Shown piece after piece: positions 7,577-14,102 of a stretch of 14,102 bases of DNA. Position 1 is the first letter of the stretch. The number at the start of each line of letters is the position of its first letter. The stretch is from Sphingobacteriaceae bacterium UBA2059 (GTDB lineage: Bacteria; Bacteroidota; Bacteroidia; Sphingobacteriales; Sphingobacteriaceae). The notes beneath the pieces were generated by a model. The model worked only from the letters and a program-made list of their open reading frames with translations. It was not told where the DNA came from and made no database searches. The stretch covers positions 1 to 14,102 of the forward strand of contig DDAL01000028.1 of NCBI GenBank assembly GCA_002332615.1, in the 5' to 3' direction. Both the position numbers and the translations under genes were made by a program.

Positions 7577-7614
7577 GATCTTTTCTTATTTATTATGTGT
7601 TGCGGGTTTTGTAG

Positions 7615-9990
7615 TTATTTTCCTATAAAATAGCGCAGCTTTGCATAGAAGCCCCGGCCGGGCTTTTGCAGGCTAAAGTTGTCGTATAACCGGCTGTCCA
7701 TTAGATTTTTGCATTCCAGTCCGATGTTGTACTTACCGCCGGCAAACGAGTAGAGGATAGTTGCATCGTGAGCAAGCTGGCGTGGTATGTCCATCTTCTC
7801 GCTGCCCATACTTGGCCAGTAGAGATAGTAGGCATGCACATATAACAGGTTGTAACCAAGGCTTAAGGTATTGCCTTTTGCTGCAAAATCTTTAAATGTT
7901 GCCGCTACATCTGCATTGCCATATAGAAAGGGCATATTTGGTATGCGGTCTCTGTAAAGGATGCTTTGAGTGGTATAACCTTTTTCAAAGCGAGTATTAT
8001 TGCGAAGGTTCTGATAGGTGGCATTTATGCCTGCTGCAAGCATGTTTTTATACGTATAGCGCAGCTCGGCATCAAAGCCCGCATTGGTTGCATCCATCAG
8101 GTTGCCCATTAGCTGTTTGGTTTGATTGCGGTTAAGCTCGGGCCGGATAAAGTCTTTTGAATTGCGATAAATGAAATTGCTACTCAATCGCAGGTTGTGC
8201 AATTCCTTTACCGTGGTTTCATAACTTATGCCAACGTTGAAATTATTGCTGTGCTCAGGCTTCAGATCTGTATTTCCTTCTATGTTGATCATGTCGCCGT
8301 AAAGCTCTTCAGTTTCCGGCAGGCGATAGCTTTTTTCGTAAGATGCTTTAAGCTGTAGCTGGTCAGTCAATAGATAGGAGCTTGCTATGCCATAACCAAT
8401 TTTGTTAAAACTGTTTCTGATTTCTTTATATGTTTCCTTAGTTTCCCCTGCAGGAGTATGCAGCTGCGAAAAAGTATTTCGCTGTGCATAGCTTTTTAGA
8501 AATGCCGATGTGCTGAGGCGGTCGGAGGCATCAAATTTGTAGCCAAGACCAAGTATGTTTTTTCTCGTTTTTCTGGGCTGGGCATACTTAACACTGTTAG
8601 GATACAGCTCATCTGATCCTTTACGGTCAAAAGTGTTAAATACATTGTTAAGACTTACGGAATGTTTGTCGTTGAGGGTATAACTTATATTTGTTGTAGC
8701 CACGCCCGTGTTATTTTTGTACTTATACATTGATCGCTCGCGTTCACTGCCTTGGCCAGCGTACTCTTTGTACTGCTTAAACCAGTTGTAGCGGCGATAA
8801 GCCGTATCAATATTTTGTTCTTCTCCTAAATTATAATTGCCTGTAAGGGCTAGGCTGAGGCCTTTGACTAGTAGATTCTTTTTTTGATACTTTATGGAGG
8901 GCATAACGATATTGCCCCTGCGGTGCCAGTCGCCAAATACGCTTACCATCCTTGCTCCGGTTTGTATTTCAGCTTTATTCTGGCCCATGGTAATGCCAAG
9001 CATCAGCTTATCGGCCCAGGGCTTGCCCATAATTCCTGCACTGGCTATGATGGTTTCATTACGGTAAGCATCGTGAAAGCGGCGCACGCGCTGGTTGGGA
9101 TAATAAGTGCCTTTATTTATATCAGACACGTCTACATTAATCCAGTAATTATTGTCCGAATAGTTTTGAAATGCATTAAACTCCAGGCGCAGGCCTTTGT
9201 CGGTAGTCAGACCGGCGTTAACAGCCGATCGGTGCGTGTTGAACGATCCATAAGAATAGGAAACATCCAGATACCTGCGTCTGGAATTATCGCTTATTAT
9301 ATTAACTGCACCTCCAAGCGCATCGGCTCCAAGCCATACAGGAACTACCCCTTTGTATACCTCTATGCGGCCTGCCAGATTAACAGGAATATTGTTTATT
9401 TGAAAGGAAGACCCGAAGTTGTCCATCGGTATTCCATCCAGAAAAAACTTTACCTGCCGGCCGGTAAAGCCATTCATCGAGAAGTTTACGCTTGAGCCAA
9501 CGCCACCTGCTTCTCGCACTCGAACACCTGAAATTCGATCTAAAGCTTGACTGAGGTCAAGGGTCGAGTTATGAAGCTTTCGGGCATCCACGGCAGTAAC
9601 ATTAAAAGCCTGCCTGTTCACTTCTCCGGTAACTGATCTCCCGGTTACAGATACAGCATCCATTGTGCTCACTTGCTCGAGGAGCTTTATACGAAGTTTT
9701 GTAGTCTGCCCCGCCTGTACTTCAATTTCGCGCTGAAGTGGACTATATCCTATGGATGTTATCGCCAGCTTATATCTGCCTGGGTTTAGGTTTGTAAACT
9801 CAAACATCCCGTTCAGGTTTGTAAAGGTTCCATAGCGCGTATTCTCAAGCTTAACAGAGGCCGATGGAACCGGGTCTCCGGCGCTGTTGATAAGCTGACC
9901 GCTTACGCCCGCTGCCAGGCTATTTTCAACACAACAGACATACAAGAGGGCACATAAGATGCCTGTTAGCAAAATTTTGTTAATTTGCAT
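7615..9990 (-). CDS. TonB-dependent receptor, XusA-like siderophore receptor
   Basis: This 791-residue outer-membrane receptor starts with a signal peptide (cleavage near Ala27, NSLAA). A carboxypeptidase-like regulatory domain follows at about residues 28-108 (VSGQLINSAGDPVPSASVKL, GTFTNLNGMFEF, GRYKLAITSIGYSP). Next come a TonB-box-like MDAVSVTG and the plug (LSQALDRISGVRVREAGG, FFLDGIPMDN, GRIEVYKGVVPVWLGADALG, GGAVNIIS) to about residue 245. A beta-barrel of about 545 residues ends GRGFYAKLRYFIGK. Size and architecture are those of siderophore-type receptors rather than the roughly 1000-residue SusC glycan receptors, and no SusD-type gene is present. It is first in the operon; the next gene starts 38 bases later. 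A promoter at 10107-10137 drives it with a leader of about 110 bases. Substrate specificity cannot be read from the sequence. Iron-responsive control is likely from family knowledge, but no verified operator is seen. Confidence 0.93.
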   Translation of the reverse strand: MQINKILLTGILCALLYVCCVENSLAAGVSGQLINSAGDPVPSASVKLENTRYGTFTNLNGMFEFTNLNPGRYKLAITSIGYSPLQREIEVQAGQTTKLRIKLLEQVSTMDAVSVTGRSVTGEVNRQAFNVTAVDARKLHNSTLDLSQALDRISGVRVREAGGVGSSVNFSMNGFTGRQVKFFLDGIPMDNFGSSFQINNIPVNLAGRIEVYKGVVPVWLGADALGGAVNIISDNSRRRYLDVSYSYGSFNTHRSAVNAGLTTDKGLRLEFNAFQNYSDNNYWINVDVSDINKGTYYPNQRVRRFHDAYRNETIIASAGIMGKPWADKLMLGITMGQNKAEIQTGARMVSVFGDWHRRGNIVMPSIKYQKKNLLVKGLSLALTGNYNLGEEQNIDTAYRRYNWFKQYKEYAGQGSERERSMYKYKNNTGVATTNISYTLNDKHSVSLNNVFNTFDRKGSDELYPNSVKYAQPRKTRKNILGLGYKFDASDRLSTSAFLKSYAQRNTFSQLHTPAGETKETYKEIRNSFNKIGYGIASSYLLTDQLQLKASYEKSYRLPETEELYGDMINIEGNTDLKPEHSNNFNVGISYETTVKELHNLRLSSNFIYRNSKDFIRPELNRNQTKQLMGNLMDATNAGFDAELRYTYKNMLAAGINATYQNLRNNTRFEKGYTTQSILYRDRIPNMPFLYGNADVAATFKDFAAKGNTLSLGYNLLYVHAYYLYWPSMGSEKMDIPRQLAHDATILYSFAGGKYNIGLECKNLMDSRLYDNFSLQKPGRGFYAKLRYFIGK

Positions 9991-10022
9991 CGCTTTTAAT
10001 TGTTCAAATCGTTAAAAGTAAA

Positions 10023-10034
10023 CGGCCTAGGCCG
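10023..10034. repeat. 12-bp perfect palindrome in receptor leader
   Basis: CGGCCTAGGCCG is a perfect GC-rich palindrome 33 bases before the receptor start codon. On the minus strand it is followed by TTTACTTTTAACG, so in RNA it could form a short hairpin with a U-rich tail. As DNA it could be a dimeric regulator site. Confidence 0.5.
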
Positions 10035-10036
10035 CA

Positions 10037-10064
10037 GGGCTATGTAGTTGCAGCTACATGGCCC
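10037..10064 (-). promoter_or_regulatory. Stem-loop in the 5' leader of the receptor operon
   Basis: The arms at 10037-10047 and 10054-10064 (GGGCTATGTAG with CTACATGGCCC) pair over 11 positions with a single mismatch on the minus-strand RNA. It lies about 40-65 bases downstream of the predicted start of transcription and directly before the 12-bp palindrome at 10023-10034. The two structures in series resemble a control element in the leader or an operator pair. No known riboswitch class is recognised. Confidence 0.5.
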
Positions 10065-10106
10065 CTTTTGTTTATTCCACGTATTATCAGTTGCTTGTAA
10101 ACACTG

Positions 10107-10137
10107 CAAATATATATCTATTTAGAACAAATCCAAA
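10107..10137 (-). promoter_or_regulatory. Bacteroidota promoter of the receptor operon
   Basis: Read on the minus strand, TTTG (complement of 10134-10137) is followed after 19 bases by TATATTTG (complement of 10107-10114), a perfect match to TAnnTTTG. The spacer is within the usual 17-23 range. Transcription would start near 10100, giving a leader of about 110 bases before the receptor ATG at 9990. Confidence 0.65.
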
Positions 10138-10296
10138 TAAGCTTAGAGCTTCCTTTTGTTTATTTTTTAAATAGCTAACTATTTCGGATAGCTACTTAAT
10201 TAATAATTTTCAGGTATATATCATGTTAGCAAACACGTAGTTATCTCCCAAACTGATGTCTTTTGATACTGTTTATAATGGGAAGAAAGCATCGTT

Positions 10297-10986
10297 ATGA
10301 AACCATGGCAGATTAAATTGGGCGACTGGCAGCGAATTCTTTTTGGTGATGCGCCCCCTGAGTTTATGTTAGAAGTGGTGTTAAGAACGCTGGCCGTCTA
10401 TCTCTGCATGCTCCTTGTGGTGCGATGGCTTGGAAAGCGGATGAGCGGTCAGCTCACTTTAACTGAAATGGCGGTTATGCTCACCCTGGGAGCCATTGTG
10501 TCTGTCCCGATGCAAACTCCCGACAGAGGGATAAGTCAGGGCATCTTGATTCTTGTTTGTGCTTTATTGTTTCAGCGAGGAACAAGCTACTGGGGGTCTA
10601 AAGATGAAAAATTTGAGAAGTTGAGTCAGGGAAAGCTAAGTCTTATGGTTAAGGATGGAGTGATGGACATCGGAGAGATGGAAAAAGCACGCATTTCACG
10701 GCAGCAGTTATATGCAGAGCTTCGTAGTCATAACATAAGGCAATTAGGGGAGGTAGAGCGCGTCTATCTGGAAGCAGGAGGCTTCTTCAGCACCTTTAAG
10801 TTCAGCGAGCCAAGGCCAGGTATGCTCATCTTTCCCGAAAAAGATTGTGTGTGGAGCGAGCAGGAGGTGAAGAAGCAAGACAGTCTGAAGACCTGCCGAA
10901 GTTGTGGGTTTACAACAGCGAAAGCTATCGATACCTGTACTAACTGCAAAGCAAACGATTGGACCTACGCGCTAATGATATCATGA
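10297..10986 (+). CDS. DUF421 (YetF-like) membrane protein with C-terminal zinc ribbon, first paralogue
   Basis: This 229-residue membrane protein of the DUF421/YetF family has helices at about residues 24-43 (EVVLRTLAVYLCMLLVVRWLG), 54-70 (TEMAVMLTLGAIVSVPM) and 80-95. The family motif GKRMSGQLTLTEMAVMLTLG lies between helices 1 and 2. The cytoplasmic YetF-type domain follows (LSLMVKDGVMDIGEMEKARIS, then QQLYAELRSHNIRQLGEVERVYLEAGGFFS). The C-terminal tail CRSCG...CTNC is a CxxC-x10-CxxC zinc-ribbon-like knuckle, a layout seen in other Bacteroidota members. The ATG at 10297 follows GGAAGAAAG. Its stop overlaps the start of the next gene (ATGA). DUF421 proteins have no settled function; members in Bacillus are linked to spores and stress. 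Confidence 0.88.
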   Translation: MKPWQIKLGDWQRILFGDAPPEFMLEVVLRTLAVYLCMLLVVRWLGKRMSGQLTLTEMAVMLTLGAIVSVPMQTPDRGISQGILILVCALLFQRGTSYWGSKDEKFEKLSQGKLSLMVKDGVMDIGEMEKARISRQQLYAELRSHNIRQLGEVERVYLEAGGFFSTFKFSEPRPGMLIFPEKDCVWSEQEVKKQDSLKTCRSCGFTTAKAIDTCTNCKANDWTYALMIS

Positions 10987-11672
10987 AAAAAGACGAAATA
11001 AAGCTAGACGACTGGCAGCGGATCCTTGCTGGAGAAGTGCCTCCCGAATTCTTCATAGAAGTAATACTGCGTATTGCAGTTATTTATGTTTTACTAATGC
11101 TCACCATGCGTATCATGGGCAAGCGTATGGCTGCGCAACTCAATGCGGGCGAGCTTGCTGCATTGGTAACACTGGCTGCAGCCATCGGGGTGCCTTTGCA
11201 AGCGCCCGATAGGGGACTGTTACCGGCTATTATTATTGCTTTTATTGTCGTAGTAATTCAGAGGATGATAGCGCGGTGGAGCTTTAAGAATGAAAAGTTT
11301 GAACAACTAACACAAGGCGATCAATCTCTGCTGGTCGACAACTCAGTAATGAATCTGACTGAGATGCGCCGTAGCAGAATTACACGTGAGCGCTTATTTG
11401 CCCAGTTGCGTTCTGCTGGTATAACAAACCTGGGTCAGGTTAGAAAGATGTACCTTGAAAGCAGCGGTGCTTTTAGCATCGTAAGAGAGACGAATGAAAA
11501 GCCGGGTCTTACGCTCATTCCCTGGTGGGACAGGGAGTTCCAGCAAAAGCAAAAGGCTGGAAAAGACTGCAAAGTATGTAAGGAATGCGGTTCAGAAATG
11601 AAAGTTCCGGTTAAAGAGGGCATTGTTTGTCCTTCCTGCGCCTGCCCTGAATGGGTAGATGCATATGTTTAA
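10983..11672 (+). CDS. DUF421 (YetF-like) membrane protein with C-terminal zinc ribbon, second paralogue
   Basis: This is a second DUF421 protein, also 229 residues, clearly paralogous along its whole length to the preceding one. Both start with a K-L-(G/D)-D-W-Q-R-I-L segment and PPEF, and both have a GKRM motif, a PDRG turn and an L-x-(Q/E)-L-R-S stretch. The start is placed at ATG 10983, which overlaps the upstream TGA by four bases (ATGA), indicating translational coupling; an in-frame ATG at 10959 lies inside the previous gene and is rejected. Three N-terminal helices are followed by the YetF-type domain. The tail has CKVCKECG...CPSCACP, a cysteine-richer version of the zinc ribbon in the first copy. 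Conservation is lower than within each family motif, so the duplication is not recent. The pair may form a heteromer, which is an inference. Confidence 0.87.
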   Translation: MKKDEIKLDDWQRILAGEVPPEFFIEVILRIAVIYVLLMLTMRIMGKRMAAQLNAGELAALVTLAAAIGVPLQAPDRGLLPAIIIAFIVVVIQRMIARWSFKNEKFEQLTQGDQSLLVDNSVMNLTEMRRSRITRERLFAQLRSAGITNLGQVRKMYLESSGAFSIVRETNEKPGLTLIPWWDREFQQKQKAGKDCKVCKECGSEMKVPVKEGIVCPSCACPEWVDAYV

Positions 11673-11695
11673 ACTATCTATAAAAACAAACTATA

Positions 11696-12058
11696 ATGAA
11701 AAAGATGATTGATGCAAAAACACATGGAATTATTGACTATGCAGTCGCAGGTATGCAACTGCTTATGCCGGAGGTGCTTGGTCTTAATAAAGACGCAAAA
11801 GATACTTATAAAATAACCGGAGTAAGCGTTCTACTGCTTAACTCGCTCACAGATACCGACGTTGGCCTCAAGCGTCTTATCCCTTTCAGGTGGCACAAAG
11901 TTGCTGACGCAGCACTGCTTACGAAACTATCAGTACTTACTTTGTCCGGAATAATAAGAAAACATCCGCGCACCTTGTATTACCACCTGGCAGTTTTGTC
12001 CCTGAACCTAGCTGTCTATTCGCTTACTGATTTTAGAGAGTTAAGTAAAAAACGCTAA
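11696..12058 (+). CDS. Small conserved membrane protein, function unknown
   Basis: This 120-residue protein starts MKKMIDAKTHGIIDYAVAGM and appears to have three or four short hydrophobic helices: YAVAGMQLLMPEVLGL, YKITGVSVLLLNSLTDT, ALLTKLSVLTLSGII and LAVLSLNLAVYSL. It resembles small uncharacterised Bacteroidota membrane proteins with the same DAKTHG(I/L)xDYAVAG start, from memory. It lies 23 bases after the second DUF421 gene on the same strand and is probably the third gene of that unit. No ribosome-binding site stands out (ACAAACTATA before ATG). It is followed by a bidirectional hairpin terminator. No function can be given. Confidence 0.8.
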   Translation: MKKMIDAKTHGIIDYAVAGMQLLMPEVLGLNKDAKDTYKITGVSVLLLNSLTDTDVGLKRLIPFRWHKVADAALLTKLSVLTLSGIIRKHPRTLYYHLAVLSLNLAVYSLTDFRELSKKR

Positions 12059-12076
12059 AACGACAGGTGATTACTT

Positions 12077-12123
12077 AAATTCCCTAAAGGCTGCACCAAA
12101 CAATGCTGCCTTTGGGGGAATTT
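12077..12123. terminator. Bidirectional terminator between convergent genes
   Basis: AAATTCCCTAAAGGC (12077-12091) pairs with GCCTTTGGGGGAATTT (12108-12123) with one bulge or mismatch at the centre; the loop is 16 bases. The A-rich left side and T-rich right side of the stem let it work as an intrinsic terminator in both directions. It lies 18 bases after the plus-strand stop at 12058 and 13 bases after the minus-strand stop at 12137. Confidence 0.7.
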
Positions 12124-12136
12124 AGCGTATTGAGTT

Positions 12137-13297
12137 TTAGGTTTTGAACCTCAGAAAAGCAGCAATCTGGCTTTGCTTAGGCATTTTTTCCGCGGGAAGC
12201 ACGAATACCCGACCGCCGTTGGCAAGCGTGTTCTGCATAGCTCTGTTTACCAGGCACTCGTCACCAGCTTGTTTTTCAGGGTGTATGTCCAGCTTATTCG
12301 ACTCCTGATCAAAGCTTCCCCACAAGTGTAGATTCTCCTGTACAAATAAGTCCGATATCTGAGCAAAGTAACTTGCAGGGATCACCTTTTCAGGCATAGA
12401 AGATGTAAGCTCAGTGGCCACCTGATTATAATAGTTTTGAAGGGCCTTTTTCTTTTCAGCCTTCAGCAGAGGCGTCACAATATCCTGCACCTTTTCAAAG
12501 AGAGCATTGGTATCCAGCTGGTCATAGTTGCCCTGAAGGTATTCTTCTGCAATAAACTTATAATTGGACACCTGCCGATAGATACCAACCATGTATTCTA
12601 CCGAGCAAAGTATAAGCGGGGCCCGTTCATTAGCCAGCACCTCAGTCCAAAGCGTCTGATCCACCTCTTTAAGATATTGGCTGATGTATTCCTTCTCGTC
12701 AGAAAGACCGCTTCCATGGCCATGAAAGTTAGCTTCGGCCCCGGGGGCAGTACCTCCTCCGCGAAAAAGCTTACGCTCATCCTTCTCTTCAAATCGAATC
12801 ACATCATCTATACCTGTAGGTAGGCCTTCAACTTCCATCTTTTCAAGTCCATATCCATTGCCCTTATAGAAGGCAGTCGAATCCTTACTAAATACAAGCA
12901 TAAAGAAATGCTCGTTGTTAGTCATTACAGAAACAATCGGGCTTAGGTGGAAGAACTTCTGGATATGAACTTCTTCCGGAACTTCGATTGGTAAAAGCAG
13001 AGTCTTGAAGAAACCTTCTGCAATGAACACCGCAAGCCCCTTATCCAGGTTATACCAAAAGGTTTCGTGCTTTAAAAGATCGTAACCCGGTTTAAGCAAG
13101 GCATCAATGGTCAGCTCCTCCAGTCCGGTGGCAGCAAGCTCCCTTGCGCAATATTGAAGTGCATTTTTAAATACTATAAGATCCTGTTTTTCATTAATTT
13201 CTACCCCCGACTTATGCGTAGGGAGGTAGATAGACAGGCATGTGCCGGCACTAAAGGCCGAAAGGCTCGAATATTCTTCTTTAATTTTTTGATCCAT
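12137..13297 (-). CDS. baeRF-type (bacterial archaeo-eukaryotic release factor-like) protein
   Basis: This 386-residue protein has the layout of bacterial homologues of archaeo-eukaryotic release factor eRF1 (baeRF families). An N-terminal domain carries LSIYLPTHKSG, a middle domain starts at FFHLSPIVSVMTNNEHFFMLVFSKDSTAFYKG, and a C-terminal eRF1-domain-3-like part reads LHLWGSFDQESNKLDIH, then DECLVNRAMQNTLANGGRVFVLPAEKMP. A loop at about residues 180-198 is rich in Gly and His (FRGGGTAPGAEANFHGHGSG); it is not the classical GGQ motif, as is usual in baeRFs. No signal peptide or membrane helix, so it is cytoplasmic. Proposed roles for these proteins are in ribosome rescue or RNA-related stress responses; none is established. 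It starts 58 bases after the stop of the small hydrophilic gene, probably in the same unit. The subfamily (6 or 7) was not resolved. Confidence 0.75.
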   Translation of the reverse strand: MDQKIKEEYSSLSAFSAGTCLSIYLPTHKSGVEINEKQDLIVFKNALQYCARELAATGLEELTIDALLKPGYDLLKHETFWYNLDKGLAVFIAEGFFKTLLLPIEVPEEVHIQKFFHLSPIVSVMTNNEHFFMLVFSKDSTAFYKGNGYGLEKMEVEGLPTGIDDVIRFEEKDERKLFRGGGTAPGAEANFHGHGSGLSDEKEYISQYLKEVDQTLWTEVLANERAPLILCSVEYMVGIYRQVSNYKFIAEEYLQGNYDQLDTNALFEKVQDIVTPLLKAEKKKALQNYYNQVATELTSSMPEKVIPASYFAQISDLFVQENLHLWGSFDQESNKLDIHPEKQAGDECLVNRAMQNTLANGGRVFVLPAEKMPKQSQIAAFLRFKT

Positions 13298-13355
13298 TTA
13301 TAACGTTTTAATACACTTTATAACTGCCCGTCAGATGGGCTTACCTTTAAACCAA

Positions 13356-13583
13356 TTAAGCCTTGTCAGCATCCCCTTCCCGGCCTTTCTCAACATTGCG
13401 GTTCGGATGTCTCATCACTACATTACCTGCAGGTTCGTCCGGGGCTTCCATATATTTGTCTGCCAGTTCCTTATCTTTTTCCAGGTCGTTCACAGCAAAG
13501 GCATCCTTTAAGCCGGTACCTGTTCCCTCTCCTGAAGGCTTTCCTTTTGGTGGAACAAATGTTCCGTTTCTAGTTTTTCCCAT
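13356..13583 (-). CDS. Small hydrophilic, probably disordered protein
   Basis: This 75-residue protein is almost entirely polar. It begins MGKTRNGTFVPPKGKPSGEG and ends with VVMRHPNRNVEKGREGDADKA. There is no hydrophobic core, so it is likely disordered. It resembles small Bacteroidota proteins of the (G/A)TFVPPKGKPSG...RHPNRN type, from memory, often found beside stress genes. The ATG at 13583 is preceded by an A/T-rich leader with no clear ribosome-binding site. It is followed after 58 bases by the baeRF gene on the same strand, consistent with a two-gene unit. The function is unknown. An open frame on the opposite strand (13363-13602) is a shadow of it. Confidence 0.72.
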   Translation of the reverse strand: MGKTRNGTFVPPKGKPSGEGTGTGLKDAFAVNDLEKDKELADKYMEAPDEPAGNVVMRHPNRNVEKGREGDADKA

Positions 13584-13618
13584 GGTATATGTTTTTAATT
13601 AGTACTGGGGCTCAAGGC

Positions 13619-13749
13619 CCTGTTTATAGTGTAAACCCCCGGGAAGTAGTAAATGTGTGAGAAGAATTTAAAACAAGTATTTATCTGACAAAGCGGCTCT
13701 TAATCAAATTAAAGCAGGTATAAATGCTCTGTCATACACTATAAACGGG
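13619..13749. repeat. Long-spaced inverted repeat, 15-nt arms
   Basis: 13619-13633 (containing GTTTATAGTGTA) is inverted at 13735-13749 (containing TACACTATAAAC): 14 Watson-Crick matches and one G-T. The arms are 101 bases apart, between the divergent hydrophilic-protein and GH2 genes. The arrangement could be two operator half-sites of one regulator or an RNA structure. Neither is proven. Confidence 0.55.
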
Positions 13750-13832
13750 TATTTAACGGAGTAATTCAAGTAAAACCCCTTTCTCCTCCGGCTTGTTGTA
13801 AAGGACAGCAGCGCGGCCTGTTTTAAGAAGCC

Positions 13833-13846
13833 AATGGCCGGCCATT
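13833..13846. repeat. 14-bp perfect palindrome upstream of the GH2 gene
   Basis: AATGGCCGGCCATT is a perfect palindrome that ends 15 bases before the ATG at 13862. Its place suggests a regulator site overlapping the leader or translation start region. The short GGCC-rich core resembles the palindrome at 10023-10034 only in base content. Confidence 0.5.
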
Positions 13847-13861
13847 AAGTGAACGTGTACT

Positions 13862-14102
13862 ATGAAAAAAAAAGAAAAGCATCCAAATTATAGTTTGACA
13901 AAGAGCCGGGAAGAAGGGTACTATGAAGAGGAAGTTTTAAATCCTTTGCCCCGGGCAGTCCTGCGACCAAATGAATTTTTATTGCTCGACGGAGAGTGGA
14001 ACTTTGAAATAGATCCACTAAACAAAGGGCTCACCGAAGCTTGGTATGCCGCTCATGAGTACCATTATACGGCAAACTGGCCGGGAAGTGTCGAGTCGCA
14101 CA
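13862..14102 (+). CDS. Glycoside hydrolase family 2-type protein, N-terminal part (truncated by window end)
   Basis: Eighty codons are visible, starting MKKKEKHPNYSLTKSREEGY. The next segment, LPRAVLRPNEFLLLDGEWNF followed by EIDPLNKGLTEAWYAAHEYH and ANWPGSVESH, matches the N-terminal jelly-roll (sugar-binding) domain of GH2 enzymes such as beta-galactosidases, beta-mannosidases and beta-glucuronidases. The (L/S)LDGEWxFxxDP motif is the key. No signal peptide is present in these residues, so the enzyme may be cytoplasmic or the start may be annotated downstream of another one. The catalytic domain lies beyond the window, so the substrate is unknown. The ATG at 13862 has no strong ribosome-binding site but is the first in frame with the domain. 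A palindrome and a long-spaced inverted repeat lie upstream. Confidence 0.85.
   Translation, partial: MKKKEKHPNYSLTKSREEGYYEEEVLNPLPRAVLRPNEFLLLDGEWNFEIDPLNKGLTEAWYAAHEYHYTANWPGSVESH

Larger units (their letters stand above)
9991..10296. other. Divergent intergenic region between receptor operon and DUF421 genes
   Basis: This 306-base region holds no gene. From left to right it contains the receptor leader with two inverted repeats (10023-10064), the minus-strand promoter (10107-10137), and an AT-rich stretch. Within the last, AAATAG and CTATTT flank CTAA, and ATAGCTA recurs 14 bases later. A probable ribosome-binding sequence GGAAGAAAG (10281-10289) precedes the DUF421 start. I could not find a convincing TTTG/TAnnTTTG promoter for the plus-strand genes. 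Confidence 0.6.

Noticed and set aside
8884..9495. A 203-codon open frame on the plus strand, opposite the receptor gene
   Set aside because: It lies wholly antisense to a well-supported receptor, encodes no recognisable domain and reflects codon bias of the opposite strand.
10959..10982. Upstream start (ATG 10959) for the second DUF421 protein
   Set aside because: It would add eight residues that lie inside the first gene; the ATG at 10983 gives the ATGA overlap and the same length as the paralogue.
12437..12823. A 128-codon plus-strand frame within the baeRF gene
   Set aside because: It is antisense to conserved baeRF sequence, and its start has no context of its own.

Overview
The window looks like a chromosomal segment of a Bacteroidota bacterium, probably of the Sphingobacteriia (Pedobacter/Mucilaginibacter type). 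This rests on a DUF6266 protein, a GH92 mannosidase, a TonB-dependent receptor with an N-terminal carboxypeptidase-like domain, a DUF4374 lipoprotein, a DUF421 protein carrying a C-terminal zinc ribbon, weak Shine-Dalgarno signals and two promoters of the Bacteroidota TTTG / TAnnTTTG type. Assignment to a genus is not possible by eye.

Layout. Positions 1-76 are a tRNA-Leu(GAG) whose first seven bases lie outside the window. About 580 bases without a gene follow, containing one strong hairpin (397-445). A stand-alone DUF6266 gene (661-1305, +) converges on a two-gene minus-strand unit of a cytoplasmic thioredoxin and a small acidic protein of unknown function. Next, on the minus strand, an exported GH92 alpha-mannosidase is followed after 6 bases by a small BamE/SmpA-like lipoprotein, and the unit ends at a 17-bp perfect inverted repeat.

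The central 5 kb (9990 down to 5016, minus strand) is an iron-acquisition operon with the gene order of the Bacteroides xenosiderophore system XusABC: TonB-dependent receptor, DUF4374 surface lipoprotein, and a four-helix PepSY-TM membrane protein with candidate haem histidines. A good promoter lies at 10107-10137. The roughly 110-base leader contains two tandem inverted repeats, and a terminator-like hairpin separates the second and third genes. The model is that the receptor imports a ferric siderophore together with the lipoprotein, and the inner-membrane protein reduces or releases the iron.

Divergent from this operon, two DUF421 (YetF-like) membrane-protein paralogues overlap by the sequence ATGA and are followed by a small membrane protein. 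A bidirectional terminator-like hairpin separates these from a minus-strand pair: a small hydrophilic, probably disordered protein and a baeRF-type (release-factor-like) protein. Their neighbourhood resembles a stress or envelope-maintenance cluster, which is an inference. The window ends inside a GH2-type glycoside hydrolase whose upstream region holds a 15-nt inverted repeat with arms 101 bases apart and a 14-bp palindrome. I found no mobile element, CRISPR array or rRNA. I see no clearly new multi-gene system; the most interesting points are the structured leader and internal hairpin of the Xus-like operon, the GH92 variant with its lipoprotein partner, and several unexplained inverted repeats.
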